From: Campylobacter massiliensis
GTDB lineage: Bacteria; Campylobacterota; Campylobacteria; Campylobacterales; Campylobacteraceae
Assembly: GCF_014253065.1 (NCBI RefSeq)
Contig: NZ_JACLZK010000001.1
Coordinates: 1,240,001-1,304,000 of the forward strand
Length of the DNA: 64,000 bases
Reading direction: 5' to 3'
Shown here piece after piece: positions 49,402 to 58,712 of the stretch (position 1 is its first letter; every line of letters begins with the position of its first letter). The notes beneath the pieces are model-generated. The model had not been told where the DNA came from, did no database searches, and saw nothing but the letters and a program-made list of their open reading frames with translations. Position numbers and translations under genes: made by a program.

Positions 49402-49752
49402 ATGGCTGTAACACCCCTTGGCAATACGATTTTTATCAATCAAAACGTAAATATGGTCTCAAACAAGGTCGCCGACGTCCAAAATAGATTTGACCTGCAA
49501 AATCTCGCCGCCGCATCGCTAGCAAGCGACGAAAAACAAGAGGTCTCCGAAGTGCGCCCGACTGAGGAAACCTACAAAATCGATCCCGAAAACGAGCACG
49601 AAAAGCAAAAGGGCAGGCAGGAGCAGGGCGAGCTCGCCTCGGAGCAAAAGGGCGAAAACTCTGATGACGACAAAAACTCCGAGGAGCGCGTCGCGGCTAA
49701 CGACTTTCCGCAGGCATCGCCCGTATTTCATCATCTTGATCTTAAAATTTAA
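49402..49752 (+). CDS. Hypothetical acidic protein
   Basis: 116 residues. A short conserved-looking N-terminus (GNTIFINQNVNMVSNKVADVQNRFDLQ) is followed by a Glu/Lys/Gln-rich disordered tail. AAAAGGAGGC precedes the ATG, 12 nt after the NFACT stop. Synteny with C. jejuni supports a real gene; function unknown. Confidence 0.7.
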   Translation: MAVTPLGNTIFINQNVNMVSNKVADVQNRFDLQNLAAASLASDEKQEVSEVRPTEETYKIDPENEHEKQKGRQEQGELASEQKGENSDDDKNSEERVAANDFPQASPVFHHLDLKI

Positions 49753-50089
49753 GTTTGCGGGCTTAAATTTGACCGCTAGAGGCTAAGCGGTCAAATTTGG
49801 CTCTATTTAGATCAAATTTGAGCCTTTGTCCGCTAAATTTAAGCAGCTGTTTTTGGCAAAAGCAAAATCAAGCGCAGCTCGTCAAATGCGCGCCGAATTT
49901 GCTGCCTCGCTCGGCAAAATTTAACCCAAATCCGCCAAATTTATCGCCCCTTTTTAATCAGAACTAAAATTTAACGCAAAACCGTCAAATTTAACCGTCC
50001 GCCAAAAGCCCGCAAGCGTAAATTCGCCTCAAATTTCGGCGCTTTTAAGCGAAAATTTTATACAATCGTTACTCAAAAAAGGAAAAATC
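49753..50089. other. Spacer with CAAATTTG palindrome
   Basis: No gene. It contains the inverted repeat at 49765-49798 and at least eight further AAATTT motifs. A TATACAAT near 50059 may serve cdsA. Confidence 0.5.
49765..49798. repeat. Inverted repeat with AAATTTGACCGCT arms
   Basis: AAATTTGACCGCT and AGCGGTCAAATTT, 13 bp perfect with an 8-nt loop, shortly after the stop at 49752. Probably a 3'-end hairpin. Confidence 0.75.
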
Positions 50090-50821
50090 ATGAAAACGCG
50101 TATAATCACCGGCGTCGCTCTATTTGCGGCGGTTTTTGTCATCTTTTTCGTCGATAGTTATCTGTTAAATTTCGCCATTTTAGGCTTCGTGCTTTACACG
50201 GCCTTTGGCGAAGCCGTGAGGCTCTACGGCCTACAAGGAAGCTCTCTTGCTCTCGTGGCGGTTATTTTTTACCTGCTCACGCCTTTTTCAAACCCCGTAT
50301 TTATCGCTATTTTAGCGGTCTTGCTCGTGGTTAGTTTTCTCGCGCATTTTAAGAGCGAAAATCTAACGCCCGCGCTGCCGTTTTTGTATCCGATGACGCC
50401 GATTTTTCTCATCTGGATGCTTTATTCGCAGTACGGCGTAGGCTACTTGGCGTGGCTGATTTTAACGGTCGTGGCGTGCGATAGCGGGGCGTTTTTCGTC
50501 GGTAAATTTTGCGGCAAACACGCCTTTAGCGAGACTTCGCCGAACAAAACATGGGAGGGCGTCGCAGGCGGTATCGCCGTGGCTACGGTCTTTGGCGCGG
50601 GCTTTGGCTGGGTGCTGACCGATAGCTTTTGGCATAGCCTCATCACGGCGTTTTTGGTTGCGGTTTTTGGCGTTTGGGGCGATCTTTTCGAGAGCTACTT
50701 AAAGCGCCGCGCGGGCGTCAAGGATAGCGGCACGCTGCTACCGGGTCACGGCGGTATGCTTGACCGCGTCGACGGCTATCTTTTCGGCGTCGCGGCGATA
50801 CTCTGGACGCTATCGTGGTAG
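50090..50821 (+). CDS. cdsA: Phosphatidate cytidylyltransferase (housekeeping)
   Basis: 243 residues with about seven helices. The CDP-diglyceride synthase signature is present: SYLKRRAGVKDSG then LLPGHGGMLDRVDGYLFG. It makes CDP-diacylglycerol for phosphatidylglycerol and phosphatidylethanolamine. The location before dxr is the usual one. It is about 65 residues shorter than the second CdsA-type protein at 18849. AAAAAAGGAAAAA precedes the ATG. Confidence 0.95.
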   Translation: MKTRIITGVALFAAVFVIFFVDSYLLNFAILGFVLYTAFGEAVRLYGLQGSSLALVAVIFYLLTPFSNPVFIAILAVLLVVSFLAHFKSENLTPALPFLYPMTPIFLIWMLYSQYGVGYLAWLILTVVACDSGAFFVGKFCGKHAFSETSPNKTWEGVAGGIAVATVFGAGFGWVLTDSFWHSLITAFLVAVFGVWGDLFESYLKRRAGVKDSGTLLPGHGGMLDRVDGYLFGVAAILWTLSW

Positions 50822-51927
50822 TGCTGGGCTCGACGGGCTCGATCGGGACGAATACTTTAAATCTAGCCCGTAAATTCGGCCTTAGCGTCGAGGCGCTGAG
50901 CTGCGCGTCAAACTACGAGCTTTTAAACGAGCAAATCGCCGAATTTAAACCCAAATTCGTCTGTATCGCCGAGCCTAAATTTGCTAAATTCGTAAAACAT
51001 AAACGCGTTTTTGCCGGCGCTCAGGGCATCTGCGATATGCTAAAAGAGTGCGAGAGCCAGCGCGTCGTAAACTCTCTAGTGGGTTTTGCGGGTCTTGCTC
51101 CTAGCTTAGCCGCACAAAAGCTGGGCAAAAAACTAGCGCTTGCCAATAAAGAAAGCCTCGTCGCGGGCGGCAAATTTTTAAACACGAGTGCGATAAATCC
51201 GATAGATAGCGAGCATTTCGGGCTTAAATTTTTGCTCGCGAACAAAACCCCGGTCGCTAGGCTCGTCATCACGGCCTCGGGCGGCGCCTTTTACAAAACC
51301 CCGCTAAAATCCCTAAAAGACGCCCGTGCCGCAGACGCGCTAAAGCACCCGAACTGGAGCATGGGCGCAAAGATCACGATCGACAGCGCGACGATGGCGA
51401 ACAAGCTTTTTGAGGTGCTGGAGGCCTTTTGGCTCTACGGCGTGCGGGATATCGAGGCGCTCATCGAGCGCACGTCCACGGTGCACGCGCTGGTGGAGTT
51501 TGCCGACGGCTCGACTACGGCGCATCTATCCAAAACCGATATGATTTTAGCCATCGCGCATGCGATTTTGGGCGAGGACGGAGCGCTAAATTTGAGCGCC
51601 GCCGATGCGAAAAACGGGCAAATCGTGCCGAATTTAGACCTAAAAACATTGAAAAATATAAAATTCGGCGAGATAAATTTGAAAAAATATCCTATCTTTT
51701 CGCTAAAAGACCAAGCTTTGCAAAGCCCGGATCTTGGCGTTGCGATAAACGCCGCAAACGAAGTCGCCGTGTATAAGTTTTTGCGCCGCGAATGCGGATT
51801 TTTAGATATCTCGCGAACGGTTTTAGCCGCGGCAAAGAGGTTTGAAAACGAGAAGATAGAGAGCGAGAGTAAGATTTTTGAAGTGGATTTAGAAGTGAGA
51901 GCGTGGGCGGAAAAGTCGCTTAAATAG
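50815..51927 (+). CDS. dxr: 1-deoxy-D-xylulose 5-phosphate reductoisomerase
   Basis: 370 residues. NADPH site LGSTGSIGTNTL, then LALANKESLVAGG, ITASGGAFYKTPL and SATMANKLFEVLEAFWL. It makes 2-C-methylerythritol 4-phosphate in the MEP isoprenoid route. The GTG start overlaps the cdsA end by seven bases, so translation is coupled. Confidence 0.96.
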   Translation: MVVLGSTGSIGTNTLNLARKFGLSVEALSCASNYELLNEQIAEFKPKFVCIAEPKFAKFVKHKRVFAGAQGICDMLKECESQRVVNSLVGFAGLAPSLAAQKLGKKLALANKESLVAGGKFLNTSAINPIDSEHFGLKFLLANKTPVARLVITASGGAFYKTPLKSLKDARAADALKHPNWSMGAKITIDSATMANKLFEVLEAFWLYGVRDIEALIERTSTVHALVEFADGSTTAHLSKTDMILAIAHAILGEDGALNLSAADAKNGQIVPNLDLKTLKNIKFGEINLKKYPIFSLKDQALQSPDLGVAINAANEVAVYKFLRRECGFLDISRTVLAAAKRFENEKIESESKIFEVDLEVRAWAEKSLK

Positions 51928-51928
51928 C

Positions 51929-52092
51929 GACTCGTCTTTTGGGCGTCTTTGAATGAGCTAGAAATTTTCTCCCTCGATGAACTATATATTCTATCTTCGG
52001 TCGAAAATTTTCTTCGCAACATTCAAATCCATCTCAAAACAAGCGTAGCGTTTTTGCGAAGTAAAATGTTTCTATAAAATCCTTCGCCTTGA
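51929..52092 (+). repeat. Palindromic repeat copy 4
   Basis: Starts 1-2 nt after the dxr stop with GACTCGTCTTTT and ends with CCTTCGCCTTG. Arms GAAATTTTC/GAAAATTTTC surround a less regular centre. More diverged than copies 1 and 5. Confidence 0.65.
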
Positions 52093-52145
52093 TTTTTTAC
52101 GCTCAAATTTGAAGTCAAATTTGGTTAAATTTTTAAAATTTTACC

Positions 52146-52550
52146 CACCGAGATCCGCACCCTGAAAATATCAACTTTGAACTCAGAACCCCGCGACGCT
52201 TTGCGCGAGCAAAGCCATGTCGCCACCTCTAACGTGCAGTGGGGTTGGTGGGGGTTTGGGGGCGGAAGGGGCGACGCTTCGTAAGTAGAAACCCCTTCCA
52301 CCACCCAAGAAAAAGAGAAAGGCGGATACAAAGGGGAGCTCTTTTGCTTCAGCTACGCTTCGCCTTGTGCTTAGCCGCACTTTGTTTGCTACTGTTAGGA
52401 CGCACTCTCTTTGAGAGCTGCTGGCAGAGCGTAATTCAAGCCCCTTTCCCCTTAACAAGAAAGATTAAATTGCACAAAAACTCTAACTTATAACGCTAAA
52501 TTTAACCAAGCTAAATTTGGCACCTTAAAGGTGCGGGTCTCGGCGAGTAA
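52146..52550. repeat. MITE-like unit 2 with inverted ends and G-rich core
   Basis: The left end CACCGAGATCCGCACCCTG and the right end CACCTTAAAGGTGCGGGTCT with CGGCGAG are inverted relative to each other. The core (52191-52462) includes GCGACGCTTTGC/GCAAAGCCATGTCGC and long G-rich and C-rich tracts. It is about 90% alike to 57211-57425 over the shared part, with one extra block of about 55 bases. Confidence 0.75.
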
Positions 52551-52619
52551 ATTTAAAATTAGCTCGAAAAATTTGCTTAAAACGGCGCATTTTCGTCGCC
52601 GTAATCCTTGCCAATATGT

Positions 52620-52625
52620 TATAAT
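52620..52625 (+). promoter_or_regulatory. -10 box for uracil permease
   Basis: TATAAT about 95 nt before the ATG at 52721. The leader is long enough to hold a regulatory element, but I see no known riboswitch. Confidence 0.45.
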
Positions 52626-52720
52626 TTTGCGAATTTTAAAATCGCTTTGTGTTTAAATTTGGCTGCAAAACAAGACAAATGCCGTAAATTTCAAGAGTCG
52701 CAAAATAAAAAGAGGAAAAT

Positions 52721-53962
52721 ATGGAAAAATACGAAGGCTACAATCTCAGGTTCAAAGACGCTCTGGTCGGCGTACAGTTTTTATTCGTCGCGTTTGGCGC
52801 GCTCGTGCTCGTGCCGATATTAACGGGACTTGATACGTCCGTGGCGCTGTTTACCGCGGGTATCGGCACGCTGCTGTTTCAGCTAATCACGCGCAAAAAC
52901 GTCCCGCCGATCTTTCTCGCGTCTAGCTTTGCCTTTATCGCGCCGCTTAGCTTTGGTGTGAAGGAGTGGGGCATCGCCGCGACGATGGGCGGGGTGATCG
53001 CGGCGGGGCTTTTTTACGTGGTTTTGAGCCTGCTTATTAGGCTTAAAGGCGAGGGATTTTTGCATAAAATTTTACCGCCCGTGGTCGTCGGCCCCGTCAT
53101 CATGACGATCGGCCTCATCCTCTCGCCCGCAGCCGTAAATATGGTCATGGGCAAGGGCAAAGAGGCGCTTTACACGCAGGGGCAGTCGCTTACCATCGCG
53201 CTTATCTCGCTCTCGGCCGTTATCGCCATTATGATGTTTGGCCGCGGCATGCTGCGCCTCGTGCCGATACTTTGCGGCATCGCAGCCGGATACTGCGCGT
53301 CGCTGTTTGTTGGGATAGTGGATTTTACGCCGATTCTAAATGCGCCTTGGTTTGCGCTGCCAAATTTCACCGCGCCGGTTTTTAAGCTCGAAGCCGTGAT
53401 CTACATGGTGCCTATCGCTATCGCGCCCGCGATCGAGCACATCGGCGATATGCTCGCGATCAGCAACGTAACGAAGGAAAATTTTCTCAAAAACCCTGGG
53501 CTTAAAAGCACTCTTCTAGGTGACGGACTCGCGACGTCGCTAGCAGGCTGCTTCGGCGGACCGCCAAACACCACTTACTCAGAGGTCACGGGTGCGGTCA
53601 GCATCACGAAGGCTTACAATCCCGCCATTATGACCTTTGCCGCGCTTACGGCGATACTGCTAGCCTTCGTGGGCAAGCTCGGCGCCGCGCTCTCTACAAT
53701 CCCCGCTCCCGTCATCGGCGGCATTATGCTGCTGCTTTTCGGTATCATCGCTAGCGTGGGTATGGAAACGCTCATAAAAAATAGCGTGGATCTGGCCGAG
53801 CCGCGCAATATGATCATCGTCGCGCTCATCTTTGTCTGCGCGATCGGCGGCATGGTGCTGGACTTTGGCGCGATGAGCTTTAGCGGCGTGGGGCTTGGCG
53901 CGCTCATCGGCATCACGCTAAATTTGGTTCTGCCAAAGACCAAGCATTTTGACGGGTATTAA
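52721..53962 (+). CDS. Uracil/xanthine permease family transporter
   Basis: 413 residues, about 12-14 helices, NCS2 family. The signature region [19 protein letters not shown] and an [15 protein letters not shown] block resemble UraA. It imports uracil with protons. AAGAGGAAAATATG marks the start. Single gene; a hairpin follows at 54001. Confidence 0.9.
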   Translation: MEKYEGYNLRFKDALVGVQFLFVAFGALVLVPILTGLDTSVALFTAGIGTLLFQLITRKNVPPIFLASSFAFIAPLSFGVKEWGIAATMGGVIAAGLFYVVLSLLIRLKGEGFLHKILPPVVVGPVIMTIGLILSPAAVNMVMGKGKEALYTQGQSLTIALISLSAVIAIMMFGRGMLRLVPILCGIAAGYCASLFVGIVDFTPILNAPWFALPNFTAPVFKLEAVIYMVPIAIAPAIEHIGDMLAISNVTKENFLKNPGLKSTLLGDGLATSLAGCFGGPPNTTYSEVTGAVSITKAYNPAIMTFAALTAILLAFVGKLGAALSTIPAPVIGGIMLLLFGIIASVGMETLIKNSVDLAEPRNMIIVALIFVCAIGGMVLDFGAMSFSGVGLGALIGITLNLVLPKTKHFDGY

Positions 53963-54000
53963 GTTAAATTTGCGCGGAGCTTGCATCGTTTCGCGCAAAT

Positions 54001-54043
54001 GCGGGTAAATTTGAGCTGAGGCTTTGCTGTCAAATTTACCCGC
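54001..54043. terminator. Inverted repeat after uracil permease
   Basis: GCGGGTAAATTTGA and TCAAATTTACCCGC, 14 bp perfect with a 15-nt loop, then GGCTTTT. Likely the end of the permease transcript. Confidence 0.6.
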
Positions 54044-54133
54044 GGCTTTTCGTCGTCAAATTTACCGCACTCTAAATTTTAAAATTTCCCCGCAAACGCT
54101 TTTAAATTTCTAACGTTTTAAACTAGCAAGATA

Positions 54134-54139
54134 TATAAT
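54134..54139 (+). promoter_or_regulatory. -10 box directly before DKNYY gene (leaderless arrangement)
   Basis: TATAAT in GATATATAATTG, 6 nt before the ATG at 54146, with no ribosome site between them. Confidence 0.5.
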
Positions 54140-54145
54140 TGCCTT

Positions 54146-55594
54146 ATGAAAAAGGCGAATAATTTAAGCAAATTTGATAAAAAGGCGCTAAGGCTGCTCT
54201 TTGCGGTACTTTTCGTGCCGCTATTCGTCTCGCTCGTTTTTATCTATGAACTATCGGTGTATGATAGCTCGCGCGAGCTGCCCGCGGACGCGCAAAAGAT
54301 CGGTGGCAGTGATTACTACGACATCGGCGGCAAAATTTATCTACGCTCTTGGAACCTCGCCCCTTACGAGCTGGAGGGCGGCGCGGACGCGGCGAGCTTT
54401 CGCGCGCTTGATACCGGCAGATACTCCTACGCAAACGTCGGCATGGACGCTAGTAGCGTATTTTGCGGCGCTCGCAAGATGACGGGGCTAGATCCCGCGC
54501 GCACGCAAAAGATCGGCTCTCGCTACTACAGCGACGGGCGCGTTAGCTACTTCTGCTCGGACGTCACGCAGCGCACGGGCGGCGCGATAAGCTATATTTA
54601 CAAGGTATTTTTCCATGCGTTCGGGCTCTCAAAATGGCCGCAGGAGTACAACTACCCCTACGCTAGACTTGATACTAGCGCGCCTATCTCGCCGCTGACC
54701 GAGAGCCCTTACGTCGCAACCGACGGCGAGCGGGTCTTTTATGAGGGTAAAATTTTAGCGGGTGCGGATGCAAAAAATCTAAAACAGATAAGGCTAAAAA
54801 TCATACACGAAGACGGCCCCGGCTCGCCCGCGCACTTTCGCCCGGTCGATCGGTGGCTGAGCGACGGACGCAGCGTCTATGCGGACGGCGAGAGGCTAAA
54901 TTTCACGCCTAGCGAGCAGATGTATCTCGTGGAGCCAAACGCCGGCATAGAGTTTCTTTATGATCCGAAGGCGGGCGCGGTGCTGATGAACGGCGAGAGA
55001 TTTGAGGCTGCAAACGAGCCCTATACGCCGCTAAATTTTCAGAGCGGGCATCAGGAATACATGCTGTTTGCGAGCAAAAACGGCATATTTTATCTAAGCA
55101 AGGATAAAATTTTAAATCGTCCGCGCGGTAGTGGCGCCGAGGGCCGGCTCAAAGACGCGCTTTGGTACGTGTATTATAAATTTGGCGCAGACGCCAGCTG
55201 GCTAAGCGCGCTAAAAAGGGCGGGCGACAATCCGTTTAAAGGCGCCGTGCGGCAGATCTCGGAAAAGCTTTTTAAAGACGACGCGGGATTTTACTATCTA
55301 AATTTCTACTCGCATAGCGTTTACGTCACGGGCCGCAGCGGCAGGCATCTGGATAAGCGGACAAATTTCATCGATCTACGAAAGATCACGCTAGACGTGC
55401 ATGGCGAGGAGGTGATGGCGCAGATCGCGGACGAGGCGGCGCGAAACCCCGAAATGTCGCAGCAGGTCTTTACCGCGCAGGACGTGGAGTATGAAAACGG
55501 CGCGGCCTTTTATATGTATTGCCTCGCGGCGGTTTTATTGCTCGGAGCTTGGATTTATAGCTGCCTTAGAAAGCGCAGCTTGCGCCGCGGTTAA
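54146..55594 (+). CDS. DKNYY-family membrane-anchored protein
   Basis: 482 residues. One N-terminal helix (about 18-36) and one C-terminal helix (about 455-475) bracket a large domain with DKNYY-type repeats (GGSDYYDIGGKIYL, YVATDGERVFYEGKIL, WLSDGRSVYADGERL, LFKDDAGFYYLNFY). Function of the family is unknown. CreD follows on the same strand after 97 nt. Confidence 0.82.
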   Translation: MKKANNLSKFDKKALRLLFAVLFVPLFVSLVFIYELSVYDSSRELPADAQKIGGSDYYDIGGKIYLRSWNLAPYELEGGADAASFRALDTGRYSYANVGMDASSVFCGARKMTGLDPARTQKIGSRYYSDGRVSYFCSDVTQRTGGAISYIYKVFFHAFGLSKWPQEYNYPYARLDTSAPISPLTESPYVATDGERVFYEGKILAGADAKNLKQIRLKIIHEDGPGSPAHFRPVDRWLSDGRSVYADGERLNFTPSEQMYLVEPNAGIEFLYDPKAGAVLMNGERFEAANEPYTPLNFQSGHQEYMLFASKNGIFYLSKDKILNRPRGSGAEGRLKDALWYVYYKFGADASWLSALKRAGDNPFKGAVRQISEKLFKDDAGFYYLNFYSHSVYVTGRSGRHLDKRTNFIDLRKITLDVHGEEVMAQIADEAARNPEMSQQVFTAQDVEYENGAAFYMYCLAAVLLLGAWIYSCLRKRSLRRG

Positions 55595-55691
55595 ATTTAC
55601 CTCAAATTTGCTCTAAATTTACGGCCTTTTTTACCGATTTATTACGATTTCTAGTTAAAATCGCAGTGAAAAAAAATCAAAAGGAAATCCA

Positions 55692-57020
55692 ATGGAAAAC
55701 AAAATCATGGATAGCGTCAGAGGCGGCTTTTGGACGAAGCCCGTCATTATTTTCGTCTTGCTTTTGCTGCTACTTATCCCGCTAGGCTTCATCAGCTCGA
55801 TGATCTCTGACCGTGCCTACGTCAAGCGCACCGCCGAGGAGTCCATCATGCAGCCCGTCGGCGGCACGCTTAGGATCGAGGGCGTTTTGATCTCGGTACC
55901 GTATAAAAAACAAGCGGCGATCTACAACGAAAACGGCGTACCTACGGTATCGCAGACCACCGAGCAAATCATGATAGCGCCGCAGTCCTATGAGCTATCG
56001 ACCCGGCTAGATCCGCAGTATCTAAAGCGCGGTATCTTTAGCGTGCCCGTTTTTAACGGCGAAGTCGCGCTAAAAGCAAAATTTGCGCCGCTAAATTTCG
56101 AGCAGCTAAATATCGCGGAAAGCGACGTTTTGCTAAGCGAGGCGACGCTGATTTTGGGCGTAGGCAGCAAAAAGACCTTTACCGCATTTCCCGCGCTAAA
56201 AGCAAACGGACAGGATCTCGCGCAGTCTTTTGCCCCGCCTAAATACTCGCCCTTTGGGCAAAGCGTTCACTACAGGCTACCCGCAAATTTAGCAAGTGGC
56301 GGCTTTGAGCTAGCGGGCACGCTATCTATGCAGGGCGGACAGAGCGTGAGTTTCGTTCCCGTCGGGCAGGATAATAAATTTGACGTAAAATCCTCGTGGA
56401 GCTCGCCGTCTTTTAGCGGCGGCTGGCTGCCTAAATCACGCGAAGTTACTAGCAGTGGCTTTAACGCGCAGTGGGAGATCTCGGGCCTTAGCACCGGCGT
56501 CCCGCAGGCGTGGATCATGGACGGCAGGCGCGAGATGGGGCTAGAGAGCGTCGAGGCTAGCTTCATCAGCCCCGTAAACAACTACTCGCTCATCGCGCGC
56601 TGCGTGACGTACGCGATCTTGTTTTTAGCGGTGCCGTTTTTGGCAATCTTTTTGTGCGAAATTTACAGCCGCGCCCGCATCCATCCGATCCAGTACCTAC
56701 TCATCGGAGCAGCCGACGTGCTGTTTTACCTGCTCGTGCTCTCGTTTTCGGAGCATATTAGCTTTTTAGCTAGCTATCTCGTTGCGGCCGCAGCCGTGTG
56801 CGCGACGATACTTTTCTACGGCTCGGCGATCTTTCGGGCTCGCAAATGGGGCGTATTTATCGCGCTCGTACACGGGGTTAGCTACTGCTTACTCTACGGT
56901 ATCTTGCAGTCCGAGGACTACGCGCTTTTGATGGGCAGCGTGATGATATTTGCGGTGATAGCGTTGGTGATGTATCTGACCAGGAAGATAGACTGGTACG
57001 AAAACGGGCTGAAAATTTAG
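55692..57020 (+). CDS. CreD-family inner membrane protein
   Basis: 442 residues. N-terminal helix (about 18-36), a long periplasmic domain (about 40-300), then about five to six C-terminal helices, matching CreD/CET. In E. coli, creD responds to CreBC and affects colicin E2 tolerance; no creBC genes are here. Shared features include SSWSSPSFSGGWLPKSREV and GFNAQWEISGLS. AAAAGGAAATCC precedes the ATG. Confidence 0.88.
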   Translation: MENKIMDSVRGGFWTKPVIIFVLLLLLLIPLGFISSMISDRAYVKRTAEESIMQPVGGTLRIEGVLISVPYKKQAAIYNENGVPTVSQTTEQIMIAPQSYELSTRLDPQYLKRGIFSVPVFNGEVALKAKFAPLNFEQLNIAESDVLLSEATLILGVGSKKTFTAFPALKANGQDLAQSFAPPKYSPFGQSVHYRLPANLASGGFELAGTLSMQGGQSVSFVPVGQDNKFDVKSSWSSPSFSGGWLPKSREVTSSGFNAQWEISGLSTGVPQAWIMDGRREMGLESVEASFISPVNNYSLIARCVTYAILFLAVPFLAIFLCEIYSRARIHPIQYLLIGAADVLFYLLVLSFSEHISFLASYLVAAAAVCATILFYGSAIFRARKWGVFIALVHGVSYCLLYGILQSEDYALLMGSVMIFAVIALVMYLTRKIDWYENGLKI

Positions 57021-57027
57021 CTTTTTT

Positions 57028-57150
57028 GGCTCGTCTCGCGAGTGCTTTTAAATGATTTCGTAAATTTCGCCCTGCGACAGACTACATGTCTAGTCTTGGG
57101 ACGAAATTTACTTCAAAACATTTAAAATCCTCTCACGATACTTCGCCTTG
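57028..57150 (+). repeat. Palindromic repeat copy 5
   Basis: Begins 7 nt after the creD stop with GGCTCGTCTCGCG. From TTTTAAATGATTTCG to CTTCGCCTT it matches copy 1 at 22419 with only a few differences, including both internal stems. Confidence 0.85.
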
Positions 57151-57189
57151 ACTTTTTCTATTCAAATTTGCAAATTTATAAATTTAATT

Positions 57190-57503
57190 CCATCAAAATT
57201 TACAAAATCTGCGACGCTTTGCGTCAGCAAAGCAATGTCGCCACCTCTAACGTGCAGTGGGGATGGTGGGGGTTTGGAGGCGGAAGGGGCGACGCTTCGT
57301 AAGTAGAAACCCCTTCCGCCTCCCAAGAAAAAGAGAAAGGTGGATACAAAAGGAAGCTCTTTTGCTTCAGCTACGCTTCGCAACTGCTGGCAGAGCGTAA
57401 TTCAAGCCCCTTCCCTCTTAACAAGAAAAAAAGATACTTTCAAGCATTGTATCAAATTTAAAAACCAAATTTAGCACCTTAAAGATGCAGGTCTCGGCAG
57501 GTA
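57190..57503. repeat. MITE-like unit 3 with G-rich core
   Basis: The left end is degenerate; the right end GCACCTTAAAGATGCAGGT with CTCGGCAGG is clear (57474-57503). The core 57211-57425 closely matches 52191-52462. A short open frame on the minus strand is kept in both cores. Confidence 0.7.
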
Positions 57504-57531
57504 AAATTTAAAATTTATCCGAATTTAACGC

Positions 57532-57537
57532 TATAAT
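57532..57537 (+). promoter_or_regulatory. -10 box for YwqK-like protein gene
   Basis: TATAAT, 39 nt before the ATG at 57577, with AAAGGATAAAA between. It lies just outside the MITE-like unit. Confidence 0.55.
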
Positions 57538-57576
57538 CACGCTCGTTTTAAAAACGCACAAATTTAAAGGATAAAA

Positions 57577-58380
57577 ATGAAAAATTTTCTCGCGCTATTT
57601 TTAGCGCTTAGTTTTGCCGCTTCGTCGCAGGCGTTCGGCGGCGAAAAGCCAAGCTCGGCGAAGCAAAACGCTCAAATTTTACCCCCGAGCGAGCTAAAAT
57701 TTACCTCGCGCCCAAAGCTAAAAGGCAAGCAAACGGGCGAGCTTGAGATGAGGTTTAGCTACGACGTAGAAAGGACGGGCGAGTACGATCCGGAAAGCCG
57801 CCTCGAGCTAAACAACGTCTATGAGCGCATCTATACTCCGGACGGCGAGACGCTGTTTTACGGCAGGCTATACGGCTACATCAAGCCGCCCTTGCATCAT
57901 CCGCAAAAGCAGATCGTAAAATTTATCAAAAGCGGCCAAGAGCGCTGGATCGAGATAGATTTTTATCATGCGGACGGTATGCATAGCGGCACGCTACAGC
58001 TGTGCTTGTGGGACGATATAAACATCGAAGTCAAGGAGGCTTTTGACGAAGGCAACGTCGCCGGACTATACAAATCAAGCAATAAATTCGACGTGATGCT
58101 GGGTATCTTTTCGGACAACAACAACTTCTCCTACTCTAGTAGCGGCAAACCGCGCCAAAAGCACTTTATCACGGTGCGCTCGGGCCCCAAGGAGGATTAC
58201 TACGAAAACTACGACGAAAACGGCGCGATCGACAACACGAGCTACCAAAAGGACACGGTATTTATCTGGATAAAGACTTTTTATCCAAACGGCAGACTAA
58301 AGTCGCTCAACGACTACGAAAATAAGATCGAGCGGGAGTATGATGAGAGAGGGAAAATAATAAGAGACGAGAAATTTTGA
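57577..58380 (+). CDS. Secreted protein with YwqK/MORN-like repeats
   Basis: 267 residues with a signal peptide (1-19, SSQAFGGEK). The C-terminal third has short beta-hairpin repeats (YENYDENGAIDNTSYQ, FYPNGRLKSLNDYE, EYDERGKIIRDEKF) like YwqK/MORN proteins. It is the intact paralogue of the frameshifted gene at 40479-41251: both share ERW, CLW, KKFDxxLGxFxxNN, GKP and VRxGxKE positions. Function unknown; related proteins occur as antitoxin-like or immunity-like factors. Confidence 0.8.
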   Translation: MKNFLALFLALSFAASSQAFGGEKPSSAKQNAQILPPSELKFTSRPKLKGKQTGELEMRFSYDVERTGEYDPESRLELNNVYERIYTPDGETLFYGRLYGYIKPPLHHPQKQIVKFIKSGQERWIEIDFYHADGMHSGTLQLCLWDDINIEVKEAFDEGNVAGLYKSSNKFDVMLGIFSDNNNFSYSSSGKPRQKHFITVRSGPKEDYYENYDENGAIDNTSYQKDTVFIWIKTFYPNGRLKSLNDYENKIEREYDERGKIIRDEKF

Positions 58381-58388
58381 GTTTTACG

Positions 58389-58510
58389 GCCCCGTCTTTT
58401 TGGTTTATACGTCGTTGGATTTAAATTTTACTCGGTCACTACCGACTAGGTAGCTCCCGTCGTAAAATTTAAATCCGCCTCGTCTAAACGCAAAAATACT
58501 TCGCCTTATC
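58389..58510 (+). repeat. Palindromic repeat copy 6
   Basis: Starts 8 nt after the stop at 58380. Perfect 14-bp arms GGATTTAAATTTTA (58417-58430) and TAAAATTTAAATCC (58463-58476), with an inner CTACC/GGTAG stem. Ends with ATACTTCGCCTTAT. The end motif of the MITE-like family follows at 58551-58576. Confidence 0.8.
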
Positions 58511-58712
58511 ATTTTATGCTCAAATTTGACATTAAATTTATAAATTTGAGTCGCCTAGACCCGCATCTTGAAAATGTCAAATTTGGGTTAGTCGCAAATT
58601 TACGGCAAGCGATTTGCGCGCGTATTTTGCCGCCTTTGCTAGGAAGCGGGCCGAATTTATAACCGCAAAAGCAAAAAGCGGTAAAATGCGCTAAAAAAGG
58701 AAAATCAATAAA

